From assembly GCF_932526225.1 (NCBI RefSeq), contig NC_064040.1:8591181-8655180 (forward strand): a DNA stretch of 64,000 bases, given 5' to 3'. The DNA is from Nematostella vectensis. Its lineage: Eukaryota; Cnidaria; Anthozoa; Actiniaria; Edwardsiidae. Positions 34,491 through 45,708 of this stretch are shown here, piece after piece. The notes under the pieces are model-generated. The model was not told where the DNA came from. It was given only the letters and a program-made list of their open reading frames with translations, and searched no databases. A program made the translations under genes and the position numbers. How positions within the stretch are numbered: position 1 is the first letter of the stretch; the number at the start of each line of letters is the position of its first letter.

Positions 34491-36060
34491 CAGCGACAAT
34501 ATCCTGTCAGTCAATGAGTTCCAATCCACTCAGCAAGTTATAGTTAGTGAGTTTGGCGATGTTTTCGAAGGTGATGGCGTTTTACAAGAAAAACTTCACC
34601 TTGAGGTAGACAAGACAGTAACGCCCGTGGCGTTGCCTGTCCGTAAAGTCCCATTTGCGGTTAGAGAACCCTTTAAACGTGAACTGGACAGACTAGTAGA
34701 TAAGGGGATATTAGTGCCAGTCGAAGTCCCCACTGACTGGGTCTCTTCAATGGTAGTGGCTGTGAAGCGCAACGGTAAGATACGTTTGTGCATTGATCCC
34801 AAACCGCTGAACAAGGCTCTCAAGAGAAACCGATACCCGCTACCTGTCATCAACGACTTGCTAGCGAAGCTCACGAATGCAAAGTTGTTTACTGTCGTTG
34901 ATGCAAAAAACGGGTTTTGGCATGTCCAACTTGACGAAGAGAATAGCTACCTCACCACGTTTGGTACCCCATGGTCACGATACCGATGGACGCGCATGCC
35001 ATTTGGAATTTCCCCTGCCCCTGAAGAATTCCAACGTCGACTAGACAACGCCCTTCAAGGTCTAGACGGAGTAATGCCCATCTTTGATGACATACTGATC
35101 TTTGGCGCCGGCGACACTGAAGCGGAAGCAATAGCTGATCATGACGCGAAACTGAGAGCCCTACTTCAACGATGCCGCGAGGAGGGTGTCAAGTTAAACA
35201 AAGAAAAGTTGAAGCTCCGTTGCAGCGAGGTAGACTTTATGGGTCACGTGATCTCCTCTGATGGTCTAAAGCCTGACCCAGCAAAACTGCAAGGTATCAA
35301 GGAAATGCCGCCGCCGACCTGCAAGCAAGATGTGAAACGACTCCTCGGTATGGTCAACTACCTACAACGTTTCGCGCCAAATCTATCCGAAGTCACGGCA
35401 CCACTGAGAGATCTACTCAAGGAAGACAACAGTTTCCAGTGGGATTCCGTCCAGGAGCGCCGTTTCGAAGCAGTTAAGAAGAGTATCTCTGAGACACCGG
35501 TCCTCAAGTTCTTTGACCCGACAGATAGTGTTGAGCTTCAATGTGATGCATCTGACAGAGGCACAGAAGCTTGGGTGCTTGCCTGATGCAACATGGCCAG
35601 CCAGTGGCGTATGCATCACGCTCCATGACGGAAACGGAGACACAATACGCGCAGATTGAGAAGGAGATGCTGGCTATCGTCTTCGGATTTGAGAGGTTCG
35701 AGCAATGTGTTTACGGCCGACAAGTGAAGGTACAATCAGACCACAAGCCGCTTGAAAGTATATTTAAGAAGAGCCTGATTAGCGCCCCTAAGCGACTCCA
35801 ACGCATGTTGTTGAGACTTCAAAAATTTGACTTGGAAGTGAGCTATAAGAAAGGTACAGAAATGGTACTGGCCGACACTCTAAGCAGAGCATATAAGGTG
35901 CTACCAACAGTAGTAGCAGAAGAGAGAGGTGAAACCGAGAAAGATACCGAGTCAATTATCATTGCACAATACCTTCTAGTTTCAAGCCAGACGCAGGCAA
36001 AGATCCAGCGCGCCACAGAAGCAGACGATGTGATGTGGGAGTTGAAGACAGACAGACAGA
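34438..36060 (+). pseudogene. Reverse transcriptase and RNase H of the Gypsy-like element (frameshifted)
   Basis: The first frame (34438-35586) covers the reverse transcriptase: GILVPVEVPTDWVSSMV, LCIDPKPLNKALKRN, the MPFGISPAPEEFQRR region and the catalytic FDDILIFG. RNase H begins at LQCDASDRG, where a small indel causes a stop at 35584-35586. The frame at 35571 picks up with ACLMQHGQPVAYASRS and runs through SDHKPLESIF and LADTLSRAY. The integrase that should follow is replaced by the LINE junction. Confidence 0.82.
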
Positions 36061-36095
36061 CAGACAGACACACAGATAGATAGATAGATAGATAT
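36048..36095. repeat. (GACA)n(GATA)n microsatellite at a transposon junction
   Basis: Tetranucleotide run between the broken Gypsy element and the 3' end of the minus-strand LINE. It is probably the LINE's simple-repeat tail, expanded. Confidence 0.85.
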
Positions 36096-38800
36096 TTTAT
36101 TCATGGCACCTCATAAAACATTGACATCGGCGTAAATCCACACATAATTAAATAAATGATATTGAATGGTGTTGATATGTTTTTGTTACTTTGCCTTTTG
36201 CATTTTTTTTCTTGTTGTTTAGGATGATTAGGTGACGTCACCGTACGTTGTCATCAAGCTTCACATTTCTTGCCTTCATACATTCAAAAATATGTTTCGC
36301 TAAGCGCCGATTCACGTTTTCATTCCGGCTCAATCCCATAATTCTGACGAAAATGCTCTTCATCCTCCACTTTACCTGTCTGGCATACTAAGCATTTTCT
36401 TTCGTTAGGTTTTTTATATGGCTTTTCATACCTTCCAGTTTCAATTACTAGCTTATGATTGCTTAGCCTGAATTTCGTAAGGGCAATCCTATGGTCAATA
36501 TTTTTTTACGTCCGTTAGATAATCTTCTAAATTGTGGGACAGTTTAAATTTTCTGAGCGTACGCAATTTGTTCTTTTGGGCTTGGTCTTTTCTGTTTCAT
36601 AATTAGATATGGCAGCGAAAGCTTTGCGGGAGAGTTTTTTGTTATTCCCATTGTTGTTTGAAAGTTTAAGCCAAAGTTTGATCGCTCTACACTTTGCTTT
36701 TGTTCTGAGAGGGAATCGTCCTAATTCAGCCCTACACGCGTTCGAGCTACAGTATCGGTTTACGCCGAGAAGCCATTTTAGAAACTTGGTGTGGAGCATT
36801 TCTATTGGATCTTTTTCTAACTTTCCCTTGCAGTCCGCTCCCCATATTTCGCTTCGATAAAGTAGGATTGGTTGCATCAAGGTGTCAAAAAGGCAGAGAG
36901 TTAGTTTGATATCTTGTCTGAAGTGCTCTCCCATTTCTTTTCTTAACTTGAACATCGCTTTTAATGCTACTTTTTTGAGCTCCTCCTTAAGTAGCCAAAA
37001 TTAAAATTTCCATAAGGGCAGAAATGGAGTCGAAGGTACTTATAACTTTTGACATTTTCTATTTTATAGGTTCCGTTAAAGATTCGGTAATTATTCATAG
37101 TTTTCCCAGTGTTATTAAAAATCATTACGTTTGTTTTATCTAAATTGATCGATAGTTCGGATGCTTTGCAATATTTCTTCGAGGCTATTCAGATATTCTT
37201 GCAGGCCCTTTGCTGATTTTGATAGGATAACTAAGTCGTCGGCATAGAGAATGCAACTTAATGGCACACCATTTAGGTCAATATCATTTCGGTATTTTTC
37301 ATTTAGTTTTTCTGGGAGGTCGCTCAAGTAAAAATTAAACAACTTTGGCGAAATCATGCAGCCTTGTTTCACGCCTGCGTAGCATCGAAAGGATTCAGTT
37401 ATGGGGCTTCCAATTTTTATAGATGACTTGTCATTTCAGTACATTGATTGGATTATGTCGAGGAAACGCCCAGTAACACCTACTGCTTTCAGTTTTTCAA
37501 ATAGTTTCGCCCTAGGGACGCAGTCGAACGCTTTACTAAAGTCCACGTAGCATGCAAACAGGAAGTTGTTTGTTTTTGTTGGGTTTCGCTTTGACATGCT
37601 CGTCAATTAGTGACTTTAGAGCGAAAATGCTGTCTATTGTTCCTTGCTCTTTCCTAAAACCACATTGTTCTGTTTTCAAAATGCCCTTCTCCGTTAGGTG
37701 ATTGTACAATCTTTCGTTCATAATTGACATAAAAACTTTGCCTAACGTGGACAAAAGTGTTACGCCCCTGTAGTTTTCAGGTTTCGATGGACCTTCTTAT
37801 GAATCGGGACTATTAACCGTAACTCCACATTGTAGGGTAAACCCCATAGTTAAATATTTTGTTGAAAAGGTTACCGAGATAACTTTTCAAGATCGTTTTG
37901 CTGCACTTTAGAAATTCGTTCAATGTTGTCCGCGCCTGGTGCCTTCCCAGATTTTAGTTTTTCTATGGCTTTTATAATTTCTTCCTCGCTTATTCTGTAC
38001 TCCAGGGGCCCTTCCCGATAGTTCCCATGATCTATTCGTCCGTTTTGCTTGGGCTGTGCTTCATTTGTTGCATTCAAATTTTTGAAGTGCTGAAAAAAGT
38101 TTTCCGCATTTTCAGTCTCAATTGGGGACGCTTTTGTCGACTTACCGATGTGGAAAAATTTTTTCAACTGTCTTCATAAAGCCTTAGAATTTCTAAAGTC
38201 GATATTATAGATTATGTTCGCGTAATGATTTTCTTTTTTTCTTTTGCACGTTTTTTTTTTTTTTTTGAAGATTCTCCTTTTCCGATTCAGAGCATCTCTT
38301 AAAGAATGATTGTTTGGTTCTTTCGAGATTCGGTGTCCAAATGTTTTCTTTTTCTGTTTTACATTCCTCGTCAAACCATGGTTTGTTGTTCTGATTGTTT
38401 ACCGTTTTTGTGTTTTGACATTTCATGCCCGCCGCCTCGCATGCCTCTTTAAGCGCTTGCGTAAATTGAGCGGTCATTGTCTTTGTTTTATTGTTTTTAA
38501 GTGCGTCGCTTAGTTTTTGTTGCATATCATTAGAAACTAAAATCTCTTTCAATTTCTCCTGTATCCCGTCCTTCCAGATAAGTCTTTTGAATTCTGTTAA
38601 TCCTTCATTGTGGTCTGTCCTCTCTGCCTCTGCACCTCTTGATGGGCTCCGGACAGATAAAGCATAAGATAGAGAGCAATGATGAGTTCCAGAGGTTTGA
38701 CAATAAAATAGTTAATGCTATTCATGATATCATTTGAAGCAATCACATAATCTACAACGCTACTTCCGTTATATTTGAAACATGTTTTTCTTCCATGTTG
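36095..38800 (-). mobile_element. Degenerate LINE with endonuclease and reverse transcriptase
   Basis: Read on the minus strand, fragments appear in LINE order in shifting frames: endonuclease end (about 38789-38600, SSVVDYVIASNDI), linker (38552-38205), IEKLKSGKAPGADNI (near 37950), VFMSIMNERLYNHL and CGFRKEQGTIDSIF (37754-37600), the catalytic LYADDLVILSKS (37250), and a C-terminal region (36955-36527: PILLYRSEIWGADCKGKL, RAELGRFPLRTKAK). It belongs to the jockey/CR1 superfamily by resemblance. There are at least five frame breaks, so it is dead. The 5' end is lost near 38800 at a G-tract element. Confidence 0.85.
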
Positions 38801-38816
38801 GCCATTTCCTTGTAAT

Positions 38817-38895
38817 TTTTGAAAATATTGGGGGGGGGGGGGGGGGGCACGTGCCCCCAGTGTCCCACCTCCTGCTACGGCACTGAAAATAGTCA
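38817..38895. repeat. G-tract element fragment
   Basis: A run of about 18 G followed by CACGTGCCCCCAGTGTCCCA and CTACGGCACTG. A similar arrangement (G-run then TGTGCCCCAGTGCCCCACCC) lies at 63712-63752. Confidence 0.6.
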
Positions 38896-38925
38896 AGTTT
38901 TTTTCTGTAACCTACGTTTAATTTA

Positions 38926-40228
38926 CAGTGAGGACACAGAAAGCGGGCCATGCTGAACGACTTTGACCAATAAGTTTCGGCTTGAACACCGTAAACATTT
39001 AGAAAAATAAGTTCCAGCAAGAGAGCATAAGAAAAGAGAGGGACACGGTATTACCCACGCGCCGCCATTTCGATTCCGAATCTTTAGGAATTTTTAGTAA
39101 CCACCACCCCACCACTGCGCGTGAGGATTTGCTCCTTTTATTTTGTCCTACTCCCCCGCGGGTTGCGTGTTGCTGTTTTGCCAACTTGAAAGGAATGAAA
39201 AGAGATTATGTAAAATAACTCGGAAGAAGAAAATAAGTCTAACTTAAGTTACCAAGATTGGCAAATATACTCACAAAAAGCTAAATCCCTGAATAGTTTG
39301 ACTGTTTTGTTTGTCTGAGCGGCGAAGTCAAGTGAGAAAGAAAAAACCGACGAGCGATAAAATGGCTACACGTTTGAATCAAATCCCGACTCCCAGCACT
39401 CCAGCTTGTATAATAACAACACAATAATATAACATATAATAATAACGACATCAAAGAAGTACAGTAATATCTCCCTCTTTATTTGTTCTGACTTTTACAA
39501 AAGCTCAGATACTTCATCTTGCTGGCTTTGATCATAACAAAAATGAATTCCCTCGCTACAAGGATAGTTTTATTAAATGTATTTTTCTTGGATTCCTTCT
39601 CAATTCACCGGAATATTCACAAAAATCAATATTATATATAATGTCTAACTTACAGATTTTGTTTGACCATAAGGAAGATAATGAATGTTGAGAAACCAGG
39701 AAGAAGCAGCAAAATCGGTGATTGAAGCACGAGGTTTTCCGCTCTTGATTTTAAATGAAGTCTCCTTTTGGAAATCTTGCAATCCTCGAAGTACTACATC
39801 CCCTTAATAAACTGCAACTGCCCGTATCCTTGATGCTAGAATGACATTTTCGATGGTATTTGTGCAAATAGGGTGTGTTTTTTTTTTTGTCGGTTTCATG
39901 TCACAAAATAGCGGCAAACAACAAGATGTAAATGCTATGCGCGGGGGTAGGGTTACTAAAAATAGCCGGATTCGGAATCGCCATGGCGCGCGGGTAATAC
40001 CATAGTGTCCCTCTCTTATCTTATGCTCTCTTGGTTCCAGCCAATCAGGTTAGGGTGTTCCCACACTCAATCGACAGACAAAAATGGTCGACTACACGTA
40101 CGAGGTCAAATAAACAACGTCCGGCGTTTCTCATTGGCTGGATTTTTTTTTCATGATATTTACGGTGTTCAAGCCGATTCTGATTGGTCCAAGTTGTTCA
40201 GCATGGCCCGCTTTCTGTGTCCTCACTG
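38926..40228. mobile_element. Non-autonomous mariner-like element with long terminal inverted repeats
   Basis: Both ends begin CAGTGAGGACACAGAAAGCG as inverted copies, and the similarity extends about 180 bases on the left and about 280 on the right. The right arm has an extra ~105-base segment. Each end is flanked by TA (38924-38925 and 40229-40230), the target-site duplication of Tc1/mariner elements. The interior has no transposase. Both arms yield similar false frames containing FSMARFLCPHC, which are not genes. Confidence 0.85.
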
Positions 40229-40230
40229 TA

Positions 40231-40660
40231 ATGTACTATCTTAAAGTCTTAAAGTCTTAAAGTTTATAACCTTTTATAGCTTTCGCTAACGCAAAGGGGG
40301 GATGGTGTACCCTGGCTAGAGGCGGCGCATATAGCCAGGGGCCTGCTTGGATCTTAACGCAGGCAAGGCGGCGGCCTGAAAGAGCTGTAAGGATGGCAGG
40401 GCCGCAATGTCGCCAGATACCAAGTTCCAAGTTCTTATTGTTCTTGGTATGAAGGACATGCCAAACGCATTTACGTTTGCTTGCAACTGTCTATAGCTTA
40501 TATCTGTCCTTCTGGATGTTCTTGTGTTCTCTTGGATGCTTGTCGGGAATGGGATTTTGACTATGTTGTTTTTGATCTTAAAAAACATTGATAGTTGCAG
40601 CATGAGGCGTCTTGTTTCCAGAGTGTCCCAACCTAGAGACTCAACCATTTCTGTAGTGCT
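40231..40660 (-). mobile_element. 3' fragment of a LINE (reverse-transcriptase tail)
   Basis: On the minus strand 40648-40316 encodes SLGWDTLETRRLMLQLSMFF and FIPRTIRTWNLVSGDIAAL, the familiar C-terminal end of jockey/CR1-type polyproteins. The element ends in a short (CTTTAAGA)n tail (40260-40235), which lies directly against the mariner-like element. Everything upstream of the tail domain is missing. Confidence 0.75.
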
Positions 40661-41574
40661 GGCTTTATAATTGTAGTTGGAAGTTACAAATCGCTATGAA
40701 AGAAATATCAGAAATATAGAGAAATTAATGCGAGCATTACAATTTAACGTAAGGAGTCCAAACGTAGAGCGTGCTGTGTTTGATAGACCTTGAAAACAGT
40801 TCTTTATGTATTCAACGATGCATAGCAGACTTGTGTGAGGACAAAAGAGCTTATGACCCATAGAAAGCGCAGTATGCAAACTACGCCAAACCACACATAG
40901 CTTAAGGAGCAAGAAGTCAAGAAATACGGACAAGCAGGATTTGGCTCCTTGCGTGGAATTCAATAGCTTTCTGGTGCATCCAGGTTATTTCCTCTATTCC
41001 TGCCAGCAGCCCCTTGTTCAGGTACGTTGAGACGATAACCAGCTAAACTTATAAACTGTATAAACTACACAAATCCTTTGTAGGTTAATTCACTCTTGTA
41101 AAATCACGCGCATTAAGGAAAGTAAATGCACTTAAAAGAACACACGTAAAATGCACGTCAAAGTTAAGAAGTAGCACGTGAAAATGCTCTCCCTGATAAA
41201 TTTAAGACGTTTTTCGGTTTCACAGCCAATTGAGGATGCGGACGTTTTCTCTGTAGAATCGTTTTTGTCGAAATAAATATCCTTAGTTTATTAATATTTA
41301 AACCCATGGACACCTCAACCGACCTGTACCGGCCGTGAGAAGTACCCACAACCCCAGAAATTAATCAATGAAAATTAAACGCAATGAGATCAAGATACTC
41401 AGGCATCAGTCTAAGGGATAAATGGTCTTGAAGGTATGCATCCAACCAAAATGATGGCAACTACCTTTTAGCCAATAATAGCTTAGGTTTTAAGAAAACT
41501 CTCAAATCGAACAAGGAAAAACAGCAGAATTTACTCTCTCAACAAAACGCTCAAAATACCACGCAAATAGATAC

Positions 41575-41691
41575 CTTTATTCTGATCCACAAGGTCGATT
41601 TCCATCGCCTCAAAACACAATGTCCACTCCTTGAAGGCTTCTGGAATCATCTTTTTAATGCCATTACCGATTGCAAAGCATTCTGGGAGAT
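41575..41691 (-). CDS. Candidate internal exon of an unidentified minus-strand gene
   Basis: A 117-base, phase-1-to-phase-1 exon between a good acceptor (CCAATTTTTCACAG) and a GTATCT donor. It reads LPECFAIGNGIKKMIPEAF then EWTLCFEAMEIDLVDQNK, which looks like real globular protein but matches no family I know. The exon at 44523-44370 ends in the right phase to precede it. A third open stretch (42170-42001, LMYLVSSIQALQQCFVVLI) has a good acceptor but no donor before its stop, and another lies at 40996-40694. The gene may be real, or a decayed copy. Confidence 0.3.
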
Positions 41692-41998
41692 CTGTGAAAA
41701 ATTGGTCATGGAATGATCAGTCAACAGGCTTCTCCCCACAGTTAGACAGTTTGTATAGTCCTTTTACCTCAAAGCCAATAAACAAAACAATTCTAAGTCA
41801 TACAGACCCAAATAGCAATGTAAACAATTTTTTGATTTGGTTAAACCCAAAAAGCAATGTAAAAAAAAAAAATTATATTTTTCCATAAAAGACAGATTCA
41901 TTAGAAAATTATTTTCTCTTCAAGGCCAAGCCAAACAAGAGAAAAATCCCCAAGAATCCACTTTTGCCTGCAAAACATCCATCAGCACAGCACTCAGT

Positions 41999-42361
41999 TA
42001 CGCCCCTGAATAGACTTGGTGATTTCGTAGGGCACTATGAAAATACAAGCAACCATCAATTTGTGCTAGCTTCAGCACAGCGAGGGAAGGATTAGAGATT
42101 AGGACCACAAAGCACTGTTGTAAAGCTTGAATACTGCTTACTAGGTACATCAGTGTTTCACTTTGACGGTCTAGAATAAAGCTCAAAATTGGTAGCTGAT
42201 CTACGAGGGGGGGGGGGCTACCCTCCCCCTTGGGCTGTCTTTTTTACTGTTTTCATTGTATCTTTTAATTCCGAAATCGTTACGAAGGTAAAATAATGAC
42301 GAAAATTTTTGGGTCAACCCCCCCCCCCCCCCCCTTGGCAAAAAGCTAAATCCGCCCCTGG
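41999..42361. repeat. Two CGCCCCTG-ended repeat fragments with G/C tracts
   Basis: TTACGCCCCTGA at about 42000 and AATCCGCCCCTGG at about 42350 are right-hand ends of the window's GGGGCG repeat families. G-tract at 42207-42217 and C-tract at 42319-42334 lie between. Confidence 0.45.
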
Positions 42362-42439
42362 TCCTGGACTATCTTTGCGCTTGGGACTTATTTGCTAATT
42401 TTAATCTTGTGTCCTTAGAGCTGAAAATCATCTGATGCT

Positions 42440-44259
42440 ATGGCCACCTCTACACCCCAGGAAAAAGATGAAAAAGATGTGACTTGTTTGTTATGCTTAG
42501 ATATTTTCACGGATCCCCGTTTGTTGCCGTGTCTTCACACCTATTGTAAAAAGTGTCTTGAAGATTTAGTTTCTCAATGCCAAAAGAAAGGTGAAATATA
42601 CTGCCCTCAGTGCCGGCACGAAGTAAAAGTAAGTTCATGTGTTCTCATCATATATTTAAGCTTGGTAGAGGGATGTAGTCCAAACTGGTGATTGTCTAAG
42701 GACTTACGGGAACAGGGAGTAAATGTACATTTTTCTAATTTAAATTTTGGATTGACTTTTGGTACCTTGGGGATGGTACCCCTCATTGGACCCTGTGGGA
42801 GGTACTTGGGGAGGACCTTGTAGTAGGTATCTTGGGGATGACCTTGTAGTAGGTACCTTTAGGATGACCTTGAAGTAGTTACCTTGGGAATGATGTTCCA
42901 TTCACAAGCTAGAGTTGATCATATAGTCATGGGTATTGAAGATGGCTGATTATAGGTAATTTCAACTCGAGTAATATATGTATGTGGTCATTTTGTGTGT
43001 AGATCACCTGTTCACAAGTGTCAAACTTGAAGATCAACACTGTAGCGAATGACATCATCGCAGCCCTGGCCTTGACGTCTGAAGAAAATGCCGACAGCCC
43101 CCCTGGATGTGAAACATGTGACGCTAATGCGCATGCTTGGGGGCGATGCGAGGAGTGCTACCAGTTGATGTGTGAGGCTTGTATCGCTAGTCACAGACGG
43201 ATACGAGTAACGAAGCACCATCATATAGAGTCTATGGAAGAGATTAGAAACAAGGGGACCTTACGAAGTAGCGTGCCACAATTCTGTCACATTCATGAAG
43301 GAGAAAGAATCAAGTTGTTCTGTGATACATGTGATGAGCTCATTTGCCAGGAATGCACCATAGATAACCATCGTGAGCACAAATATGGTCTTCCGAAAAC
43401 AGTGATCGACCGAGAGAAAAAAAACATCATTGAGGAAATCGCGAGGGTAAAAGCTGTTGCAAAGCAGATCGAACTTTTGCATTCAGCTATCGTCTCGGAG
43501 CAGCAAAAACTAGAAGAAGCAACCACATCAGTCACTAAAGAAGTTAACAGCTTTATTGATACGAAAATAAAAGTTCTAGAGGATGTGCGTTCCAACCTTA
43601 TGGACAGAATCCAAGAAGTTTACCAATGGAAGGTAAAGCAGCTTGCCGCACAAGAGGACACCGTATCTGTCGCCATGGGGAACGCCTGCAGCAGTGTAGC
43701 TTTCACAGAGCGCCTATGCAAACAGGGAAGCGACATTGATTTTTTGTCTGTCAAAAACAATTTGAAAGCCCGCCATTCTGAGACTGCGAATAAAGTCATG
43801 AGAAACAAAGTACGGGAAAGCGGCGAGCTCAAGTTTGTAGTGGATGAGAGTCATTGGGAATCAATGGCTGGGAGTATCAGTATTAATCCCTGTTTCCTTG
43901 TGGACCCGCAGAAGTGCGTTTTAAAGTTAGAGGATTATTATAGTACTAATGGCGTTTTTAAAACTCACATAAACTACTTTTTGTGCCCAGTTGACTTGGT
44001 TACATATAAGTTTAAACTAATCACTATGGACAAGGAAGGAAAAACATGCAATGCTCCGGCTAATGTTAGAGCTACCTTAAAGGACAACAATAATAAGGAA
44101 TGCGATTTAACTGTGAGGTGTGTGTCTAATGCTAATGGTGAGAGCTATGAATTCAGGTATAGTATGTCAAAGAGGAGTTGGCAATACATTCTGTCAGTAA
44201 TGGTGGATGGGGAGCATATTAAAGAAAGCCCTTTCCAATGGAATGTTAAATGTTCATAA
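42440..44259 (+). CDS. TRIM45-like RING/B-box/coiled-coil/filamin protein
   Basis: Two exons: 42440-42628 (GTAAGT donor) and 43003-44259 (acceptor TTTTGTGTGTAG), joined in phase 0, 481 residues. RING finger of C3HC4 type (Cys16, 19, 31, His33, Cys36, 39, 55, 58), B-box 1 (about 99-141), B-box 2 (about 157-192, CHIHEGERIKLFCDTCDELI), coiled coil (about 200-300) and a C-terminal immunoglobulin-like filamin repeat (about 365-480, ending ESPFQWNVKCS). This order defines the TRIM class that includes TRIM45; there are no NHL repeats. The family acts as RING E3 ubiquitin ligases; the substrate is unknown. The RING exon standing alone is common in such genes. The start ATG lies in ATGCTATGGCC; the earlier ATG at 42435 is out of frame. 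Confidence 0.88.
42760..42900. repeat. 26-bp tandem repeat in the TRIM intron
   Basis: Three clean units of ACCTTGTAGTAGGTA(C/T)CTT followed by GGGATG, preceded by degraded units with GGTACCTTGGGGATGG. It makes up a good part of the 374-bp intron. Confidence 0.8.
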
Positions 44260-44369
44260 CATTAGGTAGCAAACAGCATGAGCCTACTCAAGGATACGTG
44301 CATTTAATCCATCAGGACCTGTAGCCTTTTAAATTTGAGGCTAAGACAAGTATATTAGGACAAACTCAC

Positions 44370-44523
44370 TTGTCACATGTGGTATATTGAGCTTGGTTGA
44401 AAAGGAACAATCAACCGTACTACGATGATGATCATAGTTAGTAGAGGAAACCCGGCGAACTTCAAAGGACATCAACAATAGGCGCTCTCTGATGTTGAAC
44501 CACCATATCACGTGATCACAAAC
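44370..44523 (-). CDS. Candidate exon of an unidentified minus-strand gene
   Basis: A 154-base stretch between an acceptor (GCTTGGTTTGTGCAG) and a GTGAGT donor, open throughout: CDHVIWWFNIRERLLLMSF, then EVRRVSSTNYDHHRSTVD. Phase 0 to 1; it can join in frame to the exon at 41691-41575, which would place the whole TRIM45-like gene in the intron between them. An alternative is that this is a fragment of a dispersed repeat that happens to be open. Confidence 0.25.
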
Positions 44524-44649
44524 CTGCACAAACCAAGCGTACATTAAAACATATGGACGAGATTTATGAATATGCGTATTCGGGCACAAATTGCTGATTG
44601 ATTCATTTGAAACTTTGCCATTTTTTTTACAAGTTTCTTCCAATCTTTT

Positions 44650-45707
44650 TGTTTATATCACTTTGCATGTTTTATCACCATTACATCCTGAGCTCTGCAG
44701 TCCTAGAAAATTAGTTTTATATTGCCATGTATGTCTTTGTTCAAGTGCCGAGGAGCGGGGCTAAATGTTATCTCAGTGAGCATAGTAGCATTTATACCGG
44801 AGCCCACGTACCTTTGTGCCAGCGGCAAGGTAAAAGGCCGTTTGCAAGAATGTACTCTGGGAGCGAGATTGATAATCGGGATTAAATTCGTGATTAAATT
44901 AAATTTTGTTCTTTGTTTTGTCTGGGAGGAACTATTTATCTGTTTATCTTCCTTCTAAGCATGCTTTTATTTTAAAGGGTATTATTAAGGGTATTAGTAT
45001 TAGTATTAGTAATCCTGGGTGTTGAAGGCCGGTCGATCCCAGGGCCATTTCCCGCCTACCCAAATGACAGGAAAGGGAGAGGACCCTGGGAACGAGGTTG
45101 CCTGTATTTTAAATAATGTTTCATACACTCACTGTATTTTTGGCTCTTGAAGGGGGGAGGCCACACCCCCCCCCCCCTAGCTACGCCCCTGTCCAGGACC
45201 ATTTCAAGTAAGCCTAGCGTATAACATTGAATTAATTCCTTTAAAAGATAAAATTGAACTTGTATGTCTAGAGAAGCACAGCCATGGGATGTGAATTAAA
45301 TTTGATAAAGAATAAACAAGCATTTATTTCATCATGTAATGATGATGTATGTAGACTTTCGCAAAGTCCATATTTGATTAGTTATGTACTACTTCCTCGG
45401 AGCGGCTTTCAGTAGCGGATCTAGGGGTAGGGTTTAGGGCGGTTAACCCCCCCCCCCCTCCCCCCCTTCAGGCTGCAAGAAAGCCATTGTAGCGAGTAGC
45501 TTGATCCGCTGTTTCTCTAGTGTATAAAAGCATTACTGGAACACGTGTAACCGTACACATGTGTAATAAGAGCGTGAAAGCGAGGCTGTGGAAGGAACTA
45601 GACAGATTGGGGTGATCGTACGGGATGGAACTTTGGGCGTGGTCAACAAAAATTCTTACCCTAAGAGATAGCAAAATTGGGTGTGCTCGGAGGAATTTTA
45701 ACCAAGA
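44650..45707. repeat. ~1.06-kb tandem duplication, copy 1
   Basis: Nearly identical to 45709-46760 from GTTTATATCACTTTGCATG to TTTTAACCAAGA. Differences are length changes in a (TATTAG)n run near 45000, in C-tracts, and a few bases. It contains repeat debris (GACCCTGGGAACGAGGTTG, CTAGCTACGCCCCTG) and no convincing gene. Confidence 0.95.
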
Positions 45708-45708
45708 T

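Larger units (their letters stand above)
33500..36060 (+). mobile_element. Degenerate Gypsy/Ty3-like LTR retroelement, truncated at both ends
   Basis: Gag-like sequence (33539-33928) leads into a zinc-knuckle region, an aspartic protease, reverse transcriptase and RNase H, the Gypsy order. No LTRs and no integrase are visible: the left end abuts the promoter side of the beta-propeller gene, and the right end stops at a (GACA)n/(GATA)n run where a LINE in the opposite orientation begins. At least two frame breaks disable it. It is a fossil element. Confidence 0.85.

Noticed and set aside
34438-36083. A domesticated retroelement gene
   Set aside because: Frames are broken in gag and RNase H, the 3' part is missing and no host splice structure is visible; a fossil is the simpler reading.
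38769-40244. Two similar frames containing FSMARFLCPHC, suggesting a gene pair
   Set aside because: They are the two inverted terminal repeats of the mariner-like element read from opposite ends.
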